The position numbers were made by a program, and so were the translations under genes. Source: Sternotherus odoratus (Eukaryota > Chordata > Testudines > Kinosternidae). Taken from it: a stretch of DNA of 64,000 bases. This document shows positions 34,101-45,673 of the stretch, piece by piece (positions within the stretch are counted from its first letter, which is position 1; each line of letters begins with the position of its first letter). The notes below the pieces were generated by a model. The model was given only the letters and a program-made list of their open reading frames with translations, ran no database searches and was not told the DNA's origin. Where the stretch lies: assembly GCA_032164245.1 (NCBI GenBank), contig JAVMKO010000003.1, forward strand, positions 70,130,390 through 70,194,389, given 5' to 3'.

Positions 34101-34920
34101 ATCTGTTATGAAGCCATATCTGGTTATTTAATTTACTACATAAAACCAGTACTTGTCACAGTGTTGCATTGCATTGCACAGGGAGCCTCTAGAACTTGAT
34201 TATATCCTTAAATTGCAGTTTGAGTCTGAAAAGGGAGGACAAAATGGTTTACATCACATAATGGACTTTTAGAAACAAAATATTAGATTCATGTTTTGTC
34301 TATGTTGAGAATAATTCCACCATAAATAATTAAACAAATTCTAGAAGTAAGAATGTTGGATTGATTTGCTCAGCAAAAGAACATATTTTTTTTTAAAAAA
34401 AGGAAAGATCCCATATATGGAAATGCACATTTAGAGAATTCCCCCAGACATGAGCTCCTAAAGCTACCAAATCAATCTGCACATATGTCCCTTGTACTTA
34501 ATATTTAGAAACCTGATTCTACTTTCAAGCACTCAGGTGGTGCAGAGTGGTGCTGCCATAGGGAAATGTGTGTGCTAAATCCCTATGAAATCACCAAGAA
34601 CATCCAATCCCATATACAGCAAGTTATGAACTGAACAGGAAAAACAAAAAAGATTGATTTCCCCAACCATGACCCTTAATTGAACTGAATATTTACAAAG
34701 AAAATAGAACTGACTGAGTGCATAGACTGATATATATGTAGCCTCTGTGTAAAGTTTTCCATATATTACTACTCTGCAATTACAATCTTCAGTTTCTATA
34801 ACCAACTGTAATTCAGTATCAGCATAGATGAATTGCCAATACTTGGCTTCTCTGGAGTGGAAAGAAACTGCTGAACTCAATTATGTTATCAAAGCAACAC
34901 ACAGAGATTTAGACATTCTG
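31121..34920. other. Long unique-looking non-coding stretch with homopolymers and ancient repeat cores
   Basis: There are T-runs near 31210 and 31467 and a G14 run at 31817-31830. The near-palindromic ATTGAAGTCAAGG-type core recurs at 31551, 32884 and 33950. No gene or younger transposon is recognised in 3.8 kb. Confidence 0.35.
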
Positions 34921-34921
34921 A

Positions 34922-35185
34922 GTATTTCTACACTGCAATTGGATACCCGTGGCTGGCGTGTGTCTGTTGACTCAGGCTCGCAAGGCTCAGGGTAAGGGGC
35001 TGTTTAACTGCAGTGTAGACATTCAAGTTCAGGCTGGAGCCCAGGCTGTAGGGCCCTGCAAGGTGGGCTGCAGACCAAGTCCAAACATCTACACTGTAAT
35101 GAAAGAGTCCCTCAGCCCGAGGCCTACGAGCCCGAGTTAGCTGGCATGGACCACTTGTAGGATTTTAATTGCAGTGTAGACCCAC
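34922..35185. mobile_element. Foldback hAT-like MITE
   Basis: The ends are TCTACACTGCAATTGGATAC and, on the right, TTTTAATTGCAGTGTAGACC. Nested inside is another inverted pair, GCAGTGTAGACATTCAAGTT and CCAAACATCTACACTGTAA. GGCTCGCAAGGCTCAGG and CGAGCCCGAGTTAGCTGG also mirror each other, so almost the whole element can fold on itself. This is a recognisable turtle foldback MITE. Target duplications are not clear. Confidence 0.65.
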
Positions 35186-35802
35186 GCTCTGCCTCTATTC
35201 ACATGATGGGAATCCCGTAGCTAAATTGCTGCACAGTATTTTGAAAGGGCACTCCTTAGTGATTTTACTCTTCATAGGATACACTTTTCATTTAACATGA
35301 AGATATCACTGTTTAACTTACCTTACTAATGATAGTAAAAACTTGACTCTTCTGGATTCTTTTTAGATGGACTATAAGCACAAAATTCTCTCATCTGATC
35401 CATGGTGCAGACTCTTACGTGCAGTGGTACATTCTCCTCTTAGAGCTGCACTGTGGTTATAAATGGATACTCTGCTCTTCCTACATTGCTCCTAGAGTGT
35501 CTATGTTTTTCATATGCAATTGAGAGAAAGCATAATTTTGAAGTCAAGATACCAAGGGTTGAAATAAGAGAAGAATTCTGCCCTTGGTCTCTTTGGATCC
35601 CTGTTTAGAGCAAAAATCTCTGCTCATATCCTCTAGTGGCACTCTTATCTACAGAATGGATCACTACTACATACTCTGAACTCACTTGTGTATGTGTTTT
35701 CCACTTATCTGAATAGATGTTCTCTATAGGGAACAACTCAGTTATGGAATAGAGATCTAGACTGTGATTCAGAAATCTGCCCTGTGGTTGTGAAGAAATT
35801 TT
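35186..35802. other. Non-coding, nothing recognised
   Basis: This is AT-rich sequence between a MITE and a PLE. Confidence 0.3.
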
Positions 35803-35811
35803 TACCCTAAA

Positions 35812-35994
35812 AAAGTGACAGTCCTGTGGCACCTTATAGACTAACAGATGTATTTGAGCATAAGCTTTTGTGAATACCCACTTTGTCAGATGCACCCACA
35901 AAAGCTTATGCTCTAATACACCTGTTAGTCTATAAGGTACCACAGTACTCTTTGTTGCTTTTGCAGATCCAGACTAATACGTCTGCCCCTCTGA
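35812..35994. mobile_element. Miniature head-to-head PLE tail dimer, 9-bp target duplication
   Basis: The left part (35812-35890) is a minus-strand PLE tail: GTCCTGTGGCACCTTATAGA, CATAAGCTTTTGTGAATACC and GTCAGATGCA. It turns at once into a plus-strand tail (35887-35994): CACAAAAGCTTATGCTCTAA, TTAGTCTATAAGGTACCACA and TTGCAGATCCAGACTAATAC. The unit is bracketed by the perfect repeat TACCCTAAA (35803-35811 and 35995-36003). It has no coding sequence at all. Confidence 0.85.
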
Positions 35995-36003
35995 TACCCT
36001 AAA

Positions 36004-38340
36004 CAAGAATCCCAAAAGACATAGGACTGCATAGCAGAACTTACTTCACATGAAACACATTTTGTTCTTATTTACACTTGTTCAGCTTTGACTTCAATGG
36101 GGATGCACAGATGCACGTGAAAGCAGATTTTGGGAACATATCTGCCATAAAGCCCCAGAACCACAGTTTCTCACCAAAAAAGGAAAGTCATTATGCATTA
36201 GAGATGTAGCATGAAGGCTAATCTGCATAGTCTCTTGACTTGTGACACCCAGAAATAATCTACCACTAATGACACTAGGCTGAGTGGGGGTCAGAGACAA
36301 CTGACATTTGTTTATAAAAGAAAAAAAAGTACTTTAAAAACATTCAGGACCATCAAACTATGCAGACTGTTAGGTTACGTACTTGCATGACTTTATAATC
36401 TTCCCTCTTATTGGTTGGAATGTTGTTGAGTCTTATTTCAAATTAAATTGGAAGATTTTTAGGATAGTAATCATGTCCCCCTGTAGATTTAAATAGTACC
36501 TAATACAAAGGGACCTTGAAACCGAGGGGGGCCTTTGACTGCCACTGCAATACAGATACATAATTTAACACTAATAAAAGCAACAACAACAATCTAGATA
36601 TATTTTTATTTTTAAAAACACACACACAGATACATGCTTTCATGGGAAAGGTTTCCAAGCCCGGAGTACTACTGAAACATATGAAGGAATTTTTACTTGC
36701 TGCAACATTTTACAAGTCAATAGTCTAATGTTCAGATTCAAAGGCTCCCTCAATGCAAGGACCAAGAAGCAAACAGCAAAATGTTCAAACTGTATAATGG
36801 AAGTTCCTCTTTATTATCCCAGCATTAGCTACCCTCAGGCTTTAGAATCTATGCAATTGTAATGACTCATTAAGATTTCACTTGGACCAAGGAGAAGAAA
36901 ACACCTCATGGTCCTTTGTTGTCTGCAAGATTTTAACTAGATAACATCTGCCATCTTAGATTGTGGTTGATTTAATTTTTAAACACGTGCGTCTACCCTT
37001 TAATTTTCTGTAAAGCAACCATATACATTATTAATTCATCTACATTTCCTCAAGGCAAGGTAGACTTAAGATTTTTCATAAATATTTAAAAGCACTGCTG
37101 CAAAACAAACAAAAACTTTCACTTAACATTTAATTGCAAGTCCTGGTATCCAACAACAGCAAAAGCAGAAGCAACAAAATAAGAAATTTCTGTGAGATTA
37201 TTCACAATGAAATGAAAAGATCATTGACATTAAACGAGTAGCCTCTTTTTATCCCGTTGGACTGTAACCTGCATTCTACTGTATTTATAATGTGTTATTT
37301 CATTAGTGGTGCAGGTCCGCAGATCCTGTTAGTGATCAACAGAAGAAAAAAGACCCATTCTCAAATTTAATCCAGCCTTGACATGAAGAAATATCTAGCA
37401 ATTCCTATTAGCTTTGTTTGTCAGAACATACGTGCACACAGCTTTATACACACCTTTATCCATGAAGAAATCTGTTAATGGTAATATGTTGAACAGCATA
37501 GGCCCAATTCATGGATCCAGATGAGATGCGTTTGGTATAAGCTCTGAGAGGAGCAAAGGTGACCATATGCTTTAGGGCTTCTCCAGCCATGAATTCTACA
37601 CTTTTTGCCACAAAATAAGTACACTTTCCCTGAAAAACATCTATTTTCCAGTGAAAAATCTGTACATTGTTTTTGAAAGGCCAGTTTATGTATTTCTATT
37701 CTGTTTTTATTCAGGCAGAACTTTAACAGAAGTCAATGACTGAGTGAATGCCTCAGGAGCTAGTTCAAAGGCTGGGCAAATCTGGATCCTGTCATGAAAT
37801 GCACACACACTCAAATTGTCAGTATTTTCAGTTTTGTGGTGAAAATTTCACACACATCTGTTCTGAAAGGTAAAATTGTAGATCCCTGTTAGAAATACAA
37901 TCAAATGTGGGAAAAGGGAGGACTAGAAATCGTCCCAGCACAGGATATAGAGTACCAGTTCAGATGCTTCTCTATCGACTGCCATCCCCCATTGTCTCTT
38001 CCACCCCCATAAGGTATTTTAGCTAGTGGATTCACATAGTCAAGAACTCATTAGGCCTGAATATGCTCTCACGTAGACTGGTATAATTCAGGAGTAACTC
38101 CACTGAAGTAAATGTAATTATGCTTTTGTTATACTCATGTAAAGCAGATTAGAATCAGACCCCAGAGGAGTGTTGCTTCTTCCCTACCATGTGGAAATTG
38201 ATTTCCCTCGCTTAAGCTAAATATAATTGCCTGCTTTCACTTCAGCATTGCTCTACCTACCCATTCCTGGAATTCCCATTCCCAAGTTTCTTAAAGTGTG
38301 ATGTAGATATCAGTTACTTTGTTCTTAATATCACTCTTCT
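36004..38340. other. Non-coding; ancient SINE/LINE-like tail near 36450-36590
   Basis: AAATAGTACCTAATACAAAG and CTGCCACTGCAATACAGATA near 36490-36562 resemble the tail of an ancient amniote SINE/LINE family, but the assignment is weak. The TTGACTTCAATGGGG core is at 36088. Nothing else is recognised. Confidence 0.3.
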
Positions 38341-38341
38341 G

Positions 38342-38455
38342 AAGTAAGGTAACTATTATTATCCACACTTAACACATGGGGGAAGTGAGATAGAGAGGGG
38401 AAGTCCAAGTCCAAAGCTATGCAATGGGGCAAGACAGATTTAGAACACAACTGAA
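38342..38455 (-). repeat. MIR-like ancient SINE, antisense
   Basis: GGTAACTATTATTATCCACA, then GGGGAAGTGAGATAGAGAGG and the later AGCTATGCAATGGGGCAAG and TTTAGAACACAACTGAATTC follow the order of a reverse-complemented MIR core and tRNA-related part. It is heavily diverged, as expected of a very old insertion. Confidence 0.45.
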
Positions 38456-38739
38456 TTCTACTTATATGCTCCTTTTCTCATTTTGCCCTTGTTCATCTAA
38501 TAATTCAGCTCTGACCATTAGAGACACTGTTGAAATGTACTTGATGGGACAGTGTGCGCACCAGGACTTCTGCTTTCTGTACCAGACATGATCATTTCAC
38601 CGTTTGCCTCTTCTATTTGTTGCATTTCTCTATCTGTTTTTTCTCTCTCTCAATGTAAGTTCACTGGGGTCGTGTCTGACTTTATTATTTGTCTATATGA
38701 TGCCTGGCACATTAAGGCCCTGATTAGCGCCTTAAGAGA
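38456..38739. other. Non-coding, nothing firmly recognised
   Basis: ATGATGCCTGGCACATTAAG near 38697 resembles an ancient SINE tail, cut by the MITE that follows. Confidence 0.3.
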
Positions 38740-39006
38740 ACGTCTGTGCTGCAGCTGGGAGCGTGCCTCCCAGGGCGGACAGACACACACAAGCTAGCTC
38801 TGCTGGAGCTAGAGCACTAAAAATAGCAGTGTGGATGCTGCAGCACAGGTGGCAGCATGGGCTAACTGGCCAAGTGCGGACCAAGGGGGTCAGGTGAGCT
38901 CATACTTAGGCCGCTAGCCCAGACCTTTACCCAGGCTGCAACATCCTCACTGCTTTTTTTAGTATGCTATCTCCAGTAGAGTAAGTGTCTATGTGGGCTG
39001 GGGGTA
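38740..39006. mobile_element. Foldback MITE (hAT-like), degraded
   Basis: GCTGCAGCTGGGAGCGTGCC, CTAGAGCACTAAAAATAGCA and GTGTGGATGCTGCAGCACAG on the left mirror GCTGCAACATCCTCACTGCT and TTAGTATGCTATC on the right. The GAGCTAG/CTAGCTC words fold internally. The ends are eroded and no target duplication is visible. Confidence 0.5.
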
Positions 39007-39779
39007 CACTACCAGCAGCAGTGTAATCATACCCATTAGGCGTTAACACATATTACTACTGCAACAACTTAAGATAAGATATCGCTGGGAACAAGAAGAG
39101 TGGTTTTGTCCCTCTGCTTCCTGATGTGATTATATTTAGCATCTCAAAAGAAATGGGCCGGGGTTGTTGGCAGTGTGCAATATTTACAGTAGTCCTTATC
39201 ATGGCACAAAAATACCACAAATAACATCTGAATGATCAGGACAATTGGAAGTCCTTATGTGTCTGCTGAGGGAAAGCCCTCACTGAAGCAATATACAAAT
39301 GAGTCAGATAGTCCTTCAGATCAGATAACAGCAATATGCCAGAGTTGGGTTAGATATGAGCTTGAACTCTGTCTGGCTCCTCTGCACAATTTCTGACTTG
39401 TATTTGGGGGGGGGGGGGAGTCCACTTATTACAAGGCTGCCACTCCCATAACCCACACAAATGCAAATATTTACTGATAAGTTCAAATGTAAGGTAGATA
39501 CAACCTTTAACATGCTGACTCCATCTGTAACTGAGCAGAAAAAGGAAAATCATATTGATATTGGAAAGCTGTACAATATGTACAAACTTTAATTACCAGC
39601 TCTTGTGAGCTACCCAGTGCTTACACAGAGAGACCACCGAAAGGTCAATAACACAGTTCTCAGCATTCCTTGACCTTATTTTATTACAGTGCTTGACTTG
39701 AACTATGCATATCCTACCATCCTATTTCAAAGACTCCCCTCTGAACTTCAGTTTGGTTTTAAGAGTTTGCTGGATTAAC
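39007..39779. other. Non-coding with a G-run
   Basis: There is a G13 run at about 39406-39418. No gene is recognised. Confidence 0.3.
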
Positions 39780-39791
39780 TCTGAGCAGTGA

Positions 39792-40214
39792 TAACAAAGT
39801 CCTGTGGCACCTTAAAGACTAACTATAAAGTTTTGAAGCATGAGCTTTCGTGGGCTAATACCCACTTCGTCGGATGCAGGCAGTAGAAGTGTTCAATTGT
39901 TCACAAACAGGCAGTTATAGAAAAGTAGGTAAGAGCCAGGGGGGAGGTGAAAAGGTTAGTCCAATTAAACTGAGCCAGCTTGTTATCTCCGATCAGGGAG
40001 TGTGGATTATTCGTCTAGCATTTGAATGGGGTGTGTGGACATGGAGAGATGAGAAACAATGTCTGTAATGAGCCAACCATTGTAGATCCCGGTTCAATCC
40101 CAAAGTGTGTGAGCTGAATTTGCAAATGAATTGAAGCTCTGCAGTCTCTCTTTGCAGTTTGGATCTGAAGTTCCCTTTCTGCAGAATGGTGACCTTTAAA
40201 TCTGAAATAGTGTG
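39792..40214 (-). mobile_element. 5'-truncated PLE, 12-bp target duplication
   Basis: The tail is at the left (AAAGTCCTGTGGCACCTTAA, TGAAGCATGAGCTTTCGTGG, CACTTCGTCGGATGCA). Going right it runs back through the 3' UTR into the end of the GIY-YIG coding region on the minus strand. There a CNFRSKLQRE-type stretch (FRSKLQRETAE-like, partly degraded) is seen around 40120-40190. Flanking repeats TCTGAGCAGTGA (39780-39791 and 40215-40226) are perfect over 12 bp. Unlike its neighbours this copy has no inverted second tail. Confidence 0.85.
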
Positions 40215-40226
40215 TCTGAGCAGTGA

Positions 40227-42440
40227 GTCTCAATATCCAGGGCATTCTGCTGTAGCCTCTTCATATCATGGGAGCTCATGAATGTACAGCTATACATTTT
40301 AGGAGAAGCTCAGTAATGGGAAGTAAGCAATACTTCCCATGATGGGCCCCAGCTAATAATTTACATATAAAGCATATTTGATTACTTCATAGTAAAATAA
40401 TGAGGTTGGGGGACACAGTTTTGTTTTAAAGATTTTTGGATGAAAGAAGGTTTTTTGTGTCTGGGGTCTTCAGAGCCTTGTGGGATCATGCTGCTCCATT
40501 AGGAACCTTATTTTTACACCATTGCCCCAAACTACAGTGATGGGACTGATGTGTGCCACTGAAGAAAGAAAACCTCAGCATACAGTGGCATACGGGGCAC
40601 CTCCTTCCTCTATGTTCATTTGGAGTCCTCCATATTTTAACCATATTTATTTTCTGGAGGAATATAAGAGCAACATAGTCCTCAACTGTGGAGATACCAC
40701 AAGACCTTGATAAGGGATGGTGAATAGTTATGCTACCCAAGAGCAGGCCAGGTTCCTGGTTTCTCCCTCATTGCTGTGGGAAGTAATCTGTGTTAGCCGT
40801 TTGTCCGGAATAGATTACTTTTTCCTCTACACCAAGGCAGCTGTGCTTTGCCCTGCCCATTCCCTTGCCCCGCTTGTTCACCTGCCCATAAGGGCAGGTA
40901 GAGGCCTCACACACCCTGTTTTCTCTTCCATAGTGTAATCTGTGAAGTGGGTAGCTCAGGTAAAGGTGAAAGGGAATGCTTATTACTGATACAGATTGAA
41001 GAAATCATTGGAGTAATATACGTGTAGTATGATGGCAGAGTATAAATTTAAAATGAGGTTTTTTTCTTATACCTTTTCAGCTGCAAACAAAAGATGGACA
41101 CAATCTCGTTTATATTCTCAGACTACTTAAAAGCCATCAGAGCATACTGGTGAATTTGACCCAGTATATTGTCTGTAAATTAACCAATGCAGATAGTCCC
41201 ATAGCCCCCATGGAGTCAGCGCCTATGCCAACGCACCTGTTGCAGCTCCATAGTTAATGCTGGGTTGAGTGTTGTACTTTTCATCGATTACATGCGCGTA
41301 CACACACACATTTCTGAATAGTTATATATCCTTGCTTGTTTGAAAAAAACAAATGAAAATTGTTTTAAAATAGCACACTGGATCATCTGATTATGTATGA
41401 GTTTTGCTGCAGTTTGTATTATAGTTATATGCTTCCATATGTGATAATCTGTCACAAAGCAATGTTTTACCAAGTCTCAAGGTTGGCTGTAGGACGCATC
41501 ATTTTATTTAATGTCACACTAGAGATCAGTTATTTCCCATTGTGATTCCCAACTGGCATCTTGCAGTGAGCTTGTTTACTTCTCTCCAGCACAATGGATT
41601 GTCTTGTCATTAAATAAAAAAAAAAAAAAGAAGCTGCATAAAAATAATGTGGAAGCTCTGACTTAAGATGACAAATTCTAGGCAGTTCTGAATTAAGGAT
41701 GAGGTTTGAAAACAGTGCTTGTTATGTGGAGAAGTAATATCTTTGTATAGGAAAGGAGAGCAGCAGGTAACAGCTGGTGTCTAACCATTACTGTGTCAGC
41801 CTTTTATTTGGCTTTGGAATAATGAGAACTCCTTAAATATGTTCCTTTTATAAATGAATAAAACAAATGCAAGTGGGCCAGTACTTGTGTGCCAAGTTTC
41901 AGCCCAATGAAATTTGAAATGGTTGAGTTACAAGAAAAATGGGATTTATAATGGAAATACTGACTGACCTTTAAGTAGAGTTGTGCAACCAGGCATTGCT
42001 GCTATAATATTGGCGGTATGATAGAATCAATTCAATAGGAGAACAAGAAACCCTCTGGACTTGAGAGTTACTGGATTAGCTGCTTTTAAAAGGGACATGT
42101 TTGACAAATAACATTGAAAATCCAGTGCAATGAAATGTTCTTTTGCATTGCATCTTTAATGCATGCTGAATCCTAAAGAGCTCCACAGAGGTAAACAGAA
42201 CTCAATCACACAATTGGAAAACTAAGCATAGTAAGGTTGAGGGCGGGTGGGTGGAAAGATTACCCTAAGTGGAATAGGGAATGGAAATGAGAGATGGTTT
42301 TAGATAAGATATGACAATAGATGAGGAGCTGATAGAGAAGAATATTGTTCCTGATGGAGGTGGCCACAGAGGAGAAGGCTTTTGTACCAAGAGTGACAAG
42401 ACTGTGAAAAAGGACAGAAAATAAACCCAAAGGGGTTTAA
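40227..42440. other. Non-coding, nothing recognised
   Basis: Short A-runs (41616-41629) and CA repeats (41300-41310) occur. No gene or named transposon is seen in 2.2 kb. Confidence 0.3.
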
Positions 42441-42447
42441 AATAGCC

Positions 42448-43271
42448 TGGGAGGCTAGCCTGCAAACTCCCAGGTTGATTGGGAGTTGGGTTCAGCTGTG
42501 TGGCCACGCCCCAAACACTCCCAGCCAGGATATAAGGGCTGGGAGACAGCGAAGCAGGGGAGTCTCCTCTGTAAGCAGAGGGAGACAGGCCTGCTGCAGG
42601 AAGCCTTGAGGAAGGTACTAGGCTGGGTGCAGGGCTGGGGCTGGGGCTGGGGCTGGGGCTAGGCGGTAGGAGCTGGGGAAAGCTCTAGCCTGAGAGCCCC
42701 AGGCTGCAAGTGCAGGCAAGGGCCTAAAGTCAGTCTTCTCTGTTAGTAGAGGGAAACAGGGCCTGGCTGCACGGAGCCTGTACTGGGGTACCCAGACTGG
42801 GACAGGGCGAGGGCAAGGCAGCTGGGAGCCAGGGAGCCTAAGCTCTAGCGAGAAGGCCCCAGCTTGCTGAGCCTAGGGAAGGCCCGACTCATGGGGTACT
42901 GGGGGTTGCCAGGGGGCGTCCCAGGGCTGGTGATAGCTGTAGTAGGCCAACCCCTTCTTGCCGGTGATGAGTAGCCATGATACTGCAGTCTGCCCCAGTG
43001 AGCAGGGGCAAGTAGTGACTGACAGTGGCACATTCTGAGGCGAGTTGGGGATAGTGGGTGGTGGGTTCCCTGGGGAGGGGAGACCCTAAAACCAGGGGGG
43101 TACTGCAGGGGTGCAGCACCCCCAAAAGGGGCTCCGGGGTCTGGGAAGGGCATGGGGCCAGAGTGTGGAGAAGCGGACGTTGGTCAGCAGAGGGCGCTCA
43201 GAGGTCAAAAGAGCTAATTCCCAGGATGACCAGATGGGGGTGCCGCAGGGGTGAGTGACCGACCCCGTTAC
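42448..43271 (+). repeat. GC-rich repeat, probable LTR, with TATA-like box
   Basis: The block is far more GC-rich than its surroundings. It contains CCAGGATATAAGGGCTGGGA (TATA-like, about 42526-42540) and a (GGGGCT)n hexanucleotide tract at about 42634-42662. It ends GTGACCGACCCCGTTACA at 43271. The 3' part (GGGGAGACCCTAAAACCAGG, GAGGGCGCTCAGAGG) is a sequence I associate with abundant turtle LTR-like repeats. A matching TG start and target duplication were not found, so this is not proven. Frames inside it are compositional. Confidence 0.45.
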
Positions 43272-43721
43272 AAGTAGACAAAAGGAGTATTTGCAGAGAG
43301 AAATGGAGAGAGACAGGCTTTGTAAAATAAGCTACCGCAGCTAGAGGAAGAAGACAAATTTCCATGGGTAGATCATGCCTTTTGGGCATGATGCTGCAAA
43401 GAGAGCAGCGTGGAGTCACACTGCCTCGGACCATTTTGTGAGGGAATCAGCCTCAGATAGACATGATCCATCCAAGCTCCATGATGCATGGAGGGACAGG
43501 GCAGCCTAAACCATCCTACTCCCACCACAGTGCCAGTAAAGAGGTAAGGGGAGAGGTCCCATGGCTGCACTTCCTCTCCACTCCTTTGCAGCCCCAATGG
43601 GAGAAGTGTTTTTGCTGGTCCAATTGCAGGGACTGCAATTTTTCCTGGCCCGTGTCCAGATTGTGTCATTGGGGAAGAAAAGACTCACCTTATGTAGCCC
43701 CTCCCCACGTTCCTACAAGAA
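43272..43721. other. Non-coding, overlapping compositional frames
   Basis: Several frames of 60-119 codons overlap here on both strands. None shows domain-like features. Confidence 0.25.
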
Positions 43722-43850
43722 GGCGGCCTTGTCTACATTACACAGTTTTGTTGACAAAAGTCAGCTTTCATCAACAAAACAGGGGAGGTGTACACATTGA
43801 AATGCTCCTCCCGCTAATGTAACTCCCCTGCTATGCTGATAAAATAAAGG
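43722..43850. mobile_element. hAT-like MITE 5' fragment
   Basis: GGCGGCCTTGTCTACATTAC, GTTTTGTTGACAAAAGTCAG and TCATCAACAAAACAGGGGAG are characteristic of a turtle foldback DNA element. TTTTGTTGACAAAA is itself palindromic. The right terminus is missing or unrecognised. Confidence 0.45.
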
Positions 43851-44280
43851 CAAGGAAGCCAACCATCACTCTGGTGTGGCGCCAAAGACATGCTGTTTCT
43901 AGGAGGACTTGCATCCCATCCTTGCCAGTGACCACACCACCAAGAGCTCCGTGGTACCCTGGGGGGGACTGTGACCAGTGGAGTCAATCCCGAGGGCCAA
44001 CTGGTGGATGAGAAAGTAGAGTTGAAGGAGGAGGTGGGACATGTGACAGGGTCATCCAGTGGTATGGCAAGCCAAGACCTATTTTTAACTCCAGAGGAGT
44101 CTAGCCAATTCCAGCACTCCAGCTCTGGCACGCATGAAGCAGGAGAGGCAAGCTCTGGCAAGCATGCATTTTGCTTTGATATTGCACACTGATAGGGGAT
44201 TGAGGTCTCGTTTATTTTGTTACATGGTAGAGGAGGGATAAGGGATAGAAATTAACAACAGAGCCTGTTGTTTCTTCCCC
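43851..44280. other. Non-coding, nothing recognised
   Basis: Frames at 43814-44192 have no domain-like content. Confidence 0.25.
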
Positions 44281-44447
44281 CGCTATAGACCACCACTTCC
44301 TACAGCTCCCATTGGTCGGGAATGGTGAACCGCGGCCAGTGGGAGCTGTGAGTGGCTGAATCTATGGCCACTTAGGAAAACAAAACATCTTGCGGCCAGC
44401 CAGGAGCTTACCCTGGCCAAGCCACGGAACAAGTTTGGGAACCACTG
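44281..44447. mobile_element. hAT-Charlie-type element, right end only
   Basis: The block GTGAACCGCGGCCAGTGGGA ... CTTGCGGCCAGCCAGGAGC ends AACAAGTTTGGGAACCACTG, the inverted CAGTGGTTCCCAAACTTGTT terminus. The left end is missing or too decayed. It abuts a CR1 tail. Confidence 0.6.
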
Positions 44448-44492
44448 ATCTATTGAGTTCCCTTCCAGTCCTACATGTCTATGATTCCATAA
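44448..44492 (+). repeat. CR1 LINE 3' tail
   Basis: GAGTTCCCTTCCAGTCCTAC and TCTATGATTCC form the end of a CR1 element, directly after a hAT-Charlie terminus. This is the same pairing seen at 26010-27019. Confidence 0.55.
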
Positions 44493-45673
44493 AGTAGCTA
44501 TTATTTTCATGTAAGGAGGTTGGCCGTGGCTTCAGAGACAAAGGGTCATCCTCCATTTTTGAATGGCAGGTCTCTGGTATGCAAGCTGCCGTCACCACCA
44601 TTCTCTTATTGCTTGAGTTATATAGTGTTTAAATAAGAATAATGTTAGCATTAAATACAAGCTCCCCATGACTCAATAAGGAAAATAACACATCTGGGGA
44701 CCATCTATAAGGACACAGCCATGCTGCTGGGGAGCAGGTGTTTGTGTGTGGTAAACAGTGGGCTGCAGAGCCATCAGGGACACATGGGGCCTCCACTGCA
44801 TCTTGCAGCTCAAATCCTTTGCCTGTACTAGGAATTGTTAAGGGTGGCAAATCCTCTTTCTCGAATATAATGATCCTAACAGACCTCCACAGAGTAATCC
44901 TCAGAGTTTTCCTTGGTATTTCCTGGTTATTTCTACAGAAGGGGCAGTCAGACCATAAATACACTAACGTCACTGAACTAGTTTCACCCAATGCCAAGGA
45001 TAACTCGTATCTTCATATTTATTTATAAATCAGCATCACACGTTACCCTTATTTAAATTAATAAAATACTTGTTAATCAAAATCTACATGCAACTGAGCA
45101 ACACAGCTTTTAAGTATCTCCATTTCAAAATACACTAAAGCAATGGTTTGGTACGTGCATCCCAAGAAACGCAAATGCTATATGCGTCATCTTAGCATTT
45201 TTTTTAAAGATTCAGGAACCATCTCCTTTAAAAATCCATATCAGTTTGATTTTCATTAATTAGTTTTTTTCTTCCCATCTGTAACCTGCAAATGCAGTTT
45301 CAGGAGGCACCCTGGGAATTTGTTATTAGTAGCTAGAGGAGCACTCCACGACTCAGACTGTTCTACAAGGAATAGATAGATAGCTGCCTGTAATTGCTGA
45401 AGAAACTAATAGGTGGTTAGAGCATTCAGTGATGATCTGCATTGTCTGGGATTAAAAAAAGAGGTTTTCATGCAACATAAAATCACTTTAAGGGCTTCTG
45501 TTTCCAAGTATTTTTAATGTTTTATTTTTAAAGGTTTTGTTTGTAATTTTTAAATTTGATTTTAAGTTATGATTCCTTATCTTAAAAATATTTTCTCCTG
45601 AAAGAGAGGACATATTGACCATGGACCATGCAGATAGTTGCCATATTAGAATCTGTTTGTGATGTAAAACTAA
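44493..45673. other. Non-coding, nothing recognised
   Basis: This is AT-rich sequence without named repeats. Confidence 0.3.

Noticed and set aside
42845..43822. Several 60-119-codon frames in GC-rich DNA
   Set aside because: They are compositional frames in an LTR-like repeat and its flank, overlapping on both strands without motifs.
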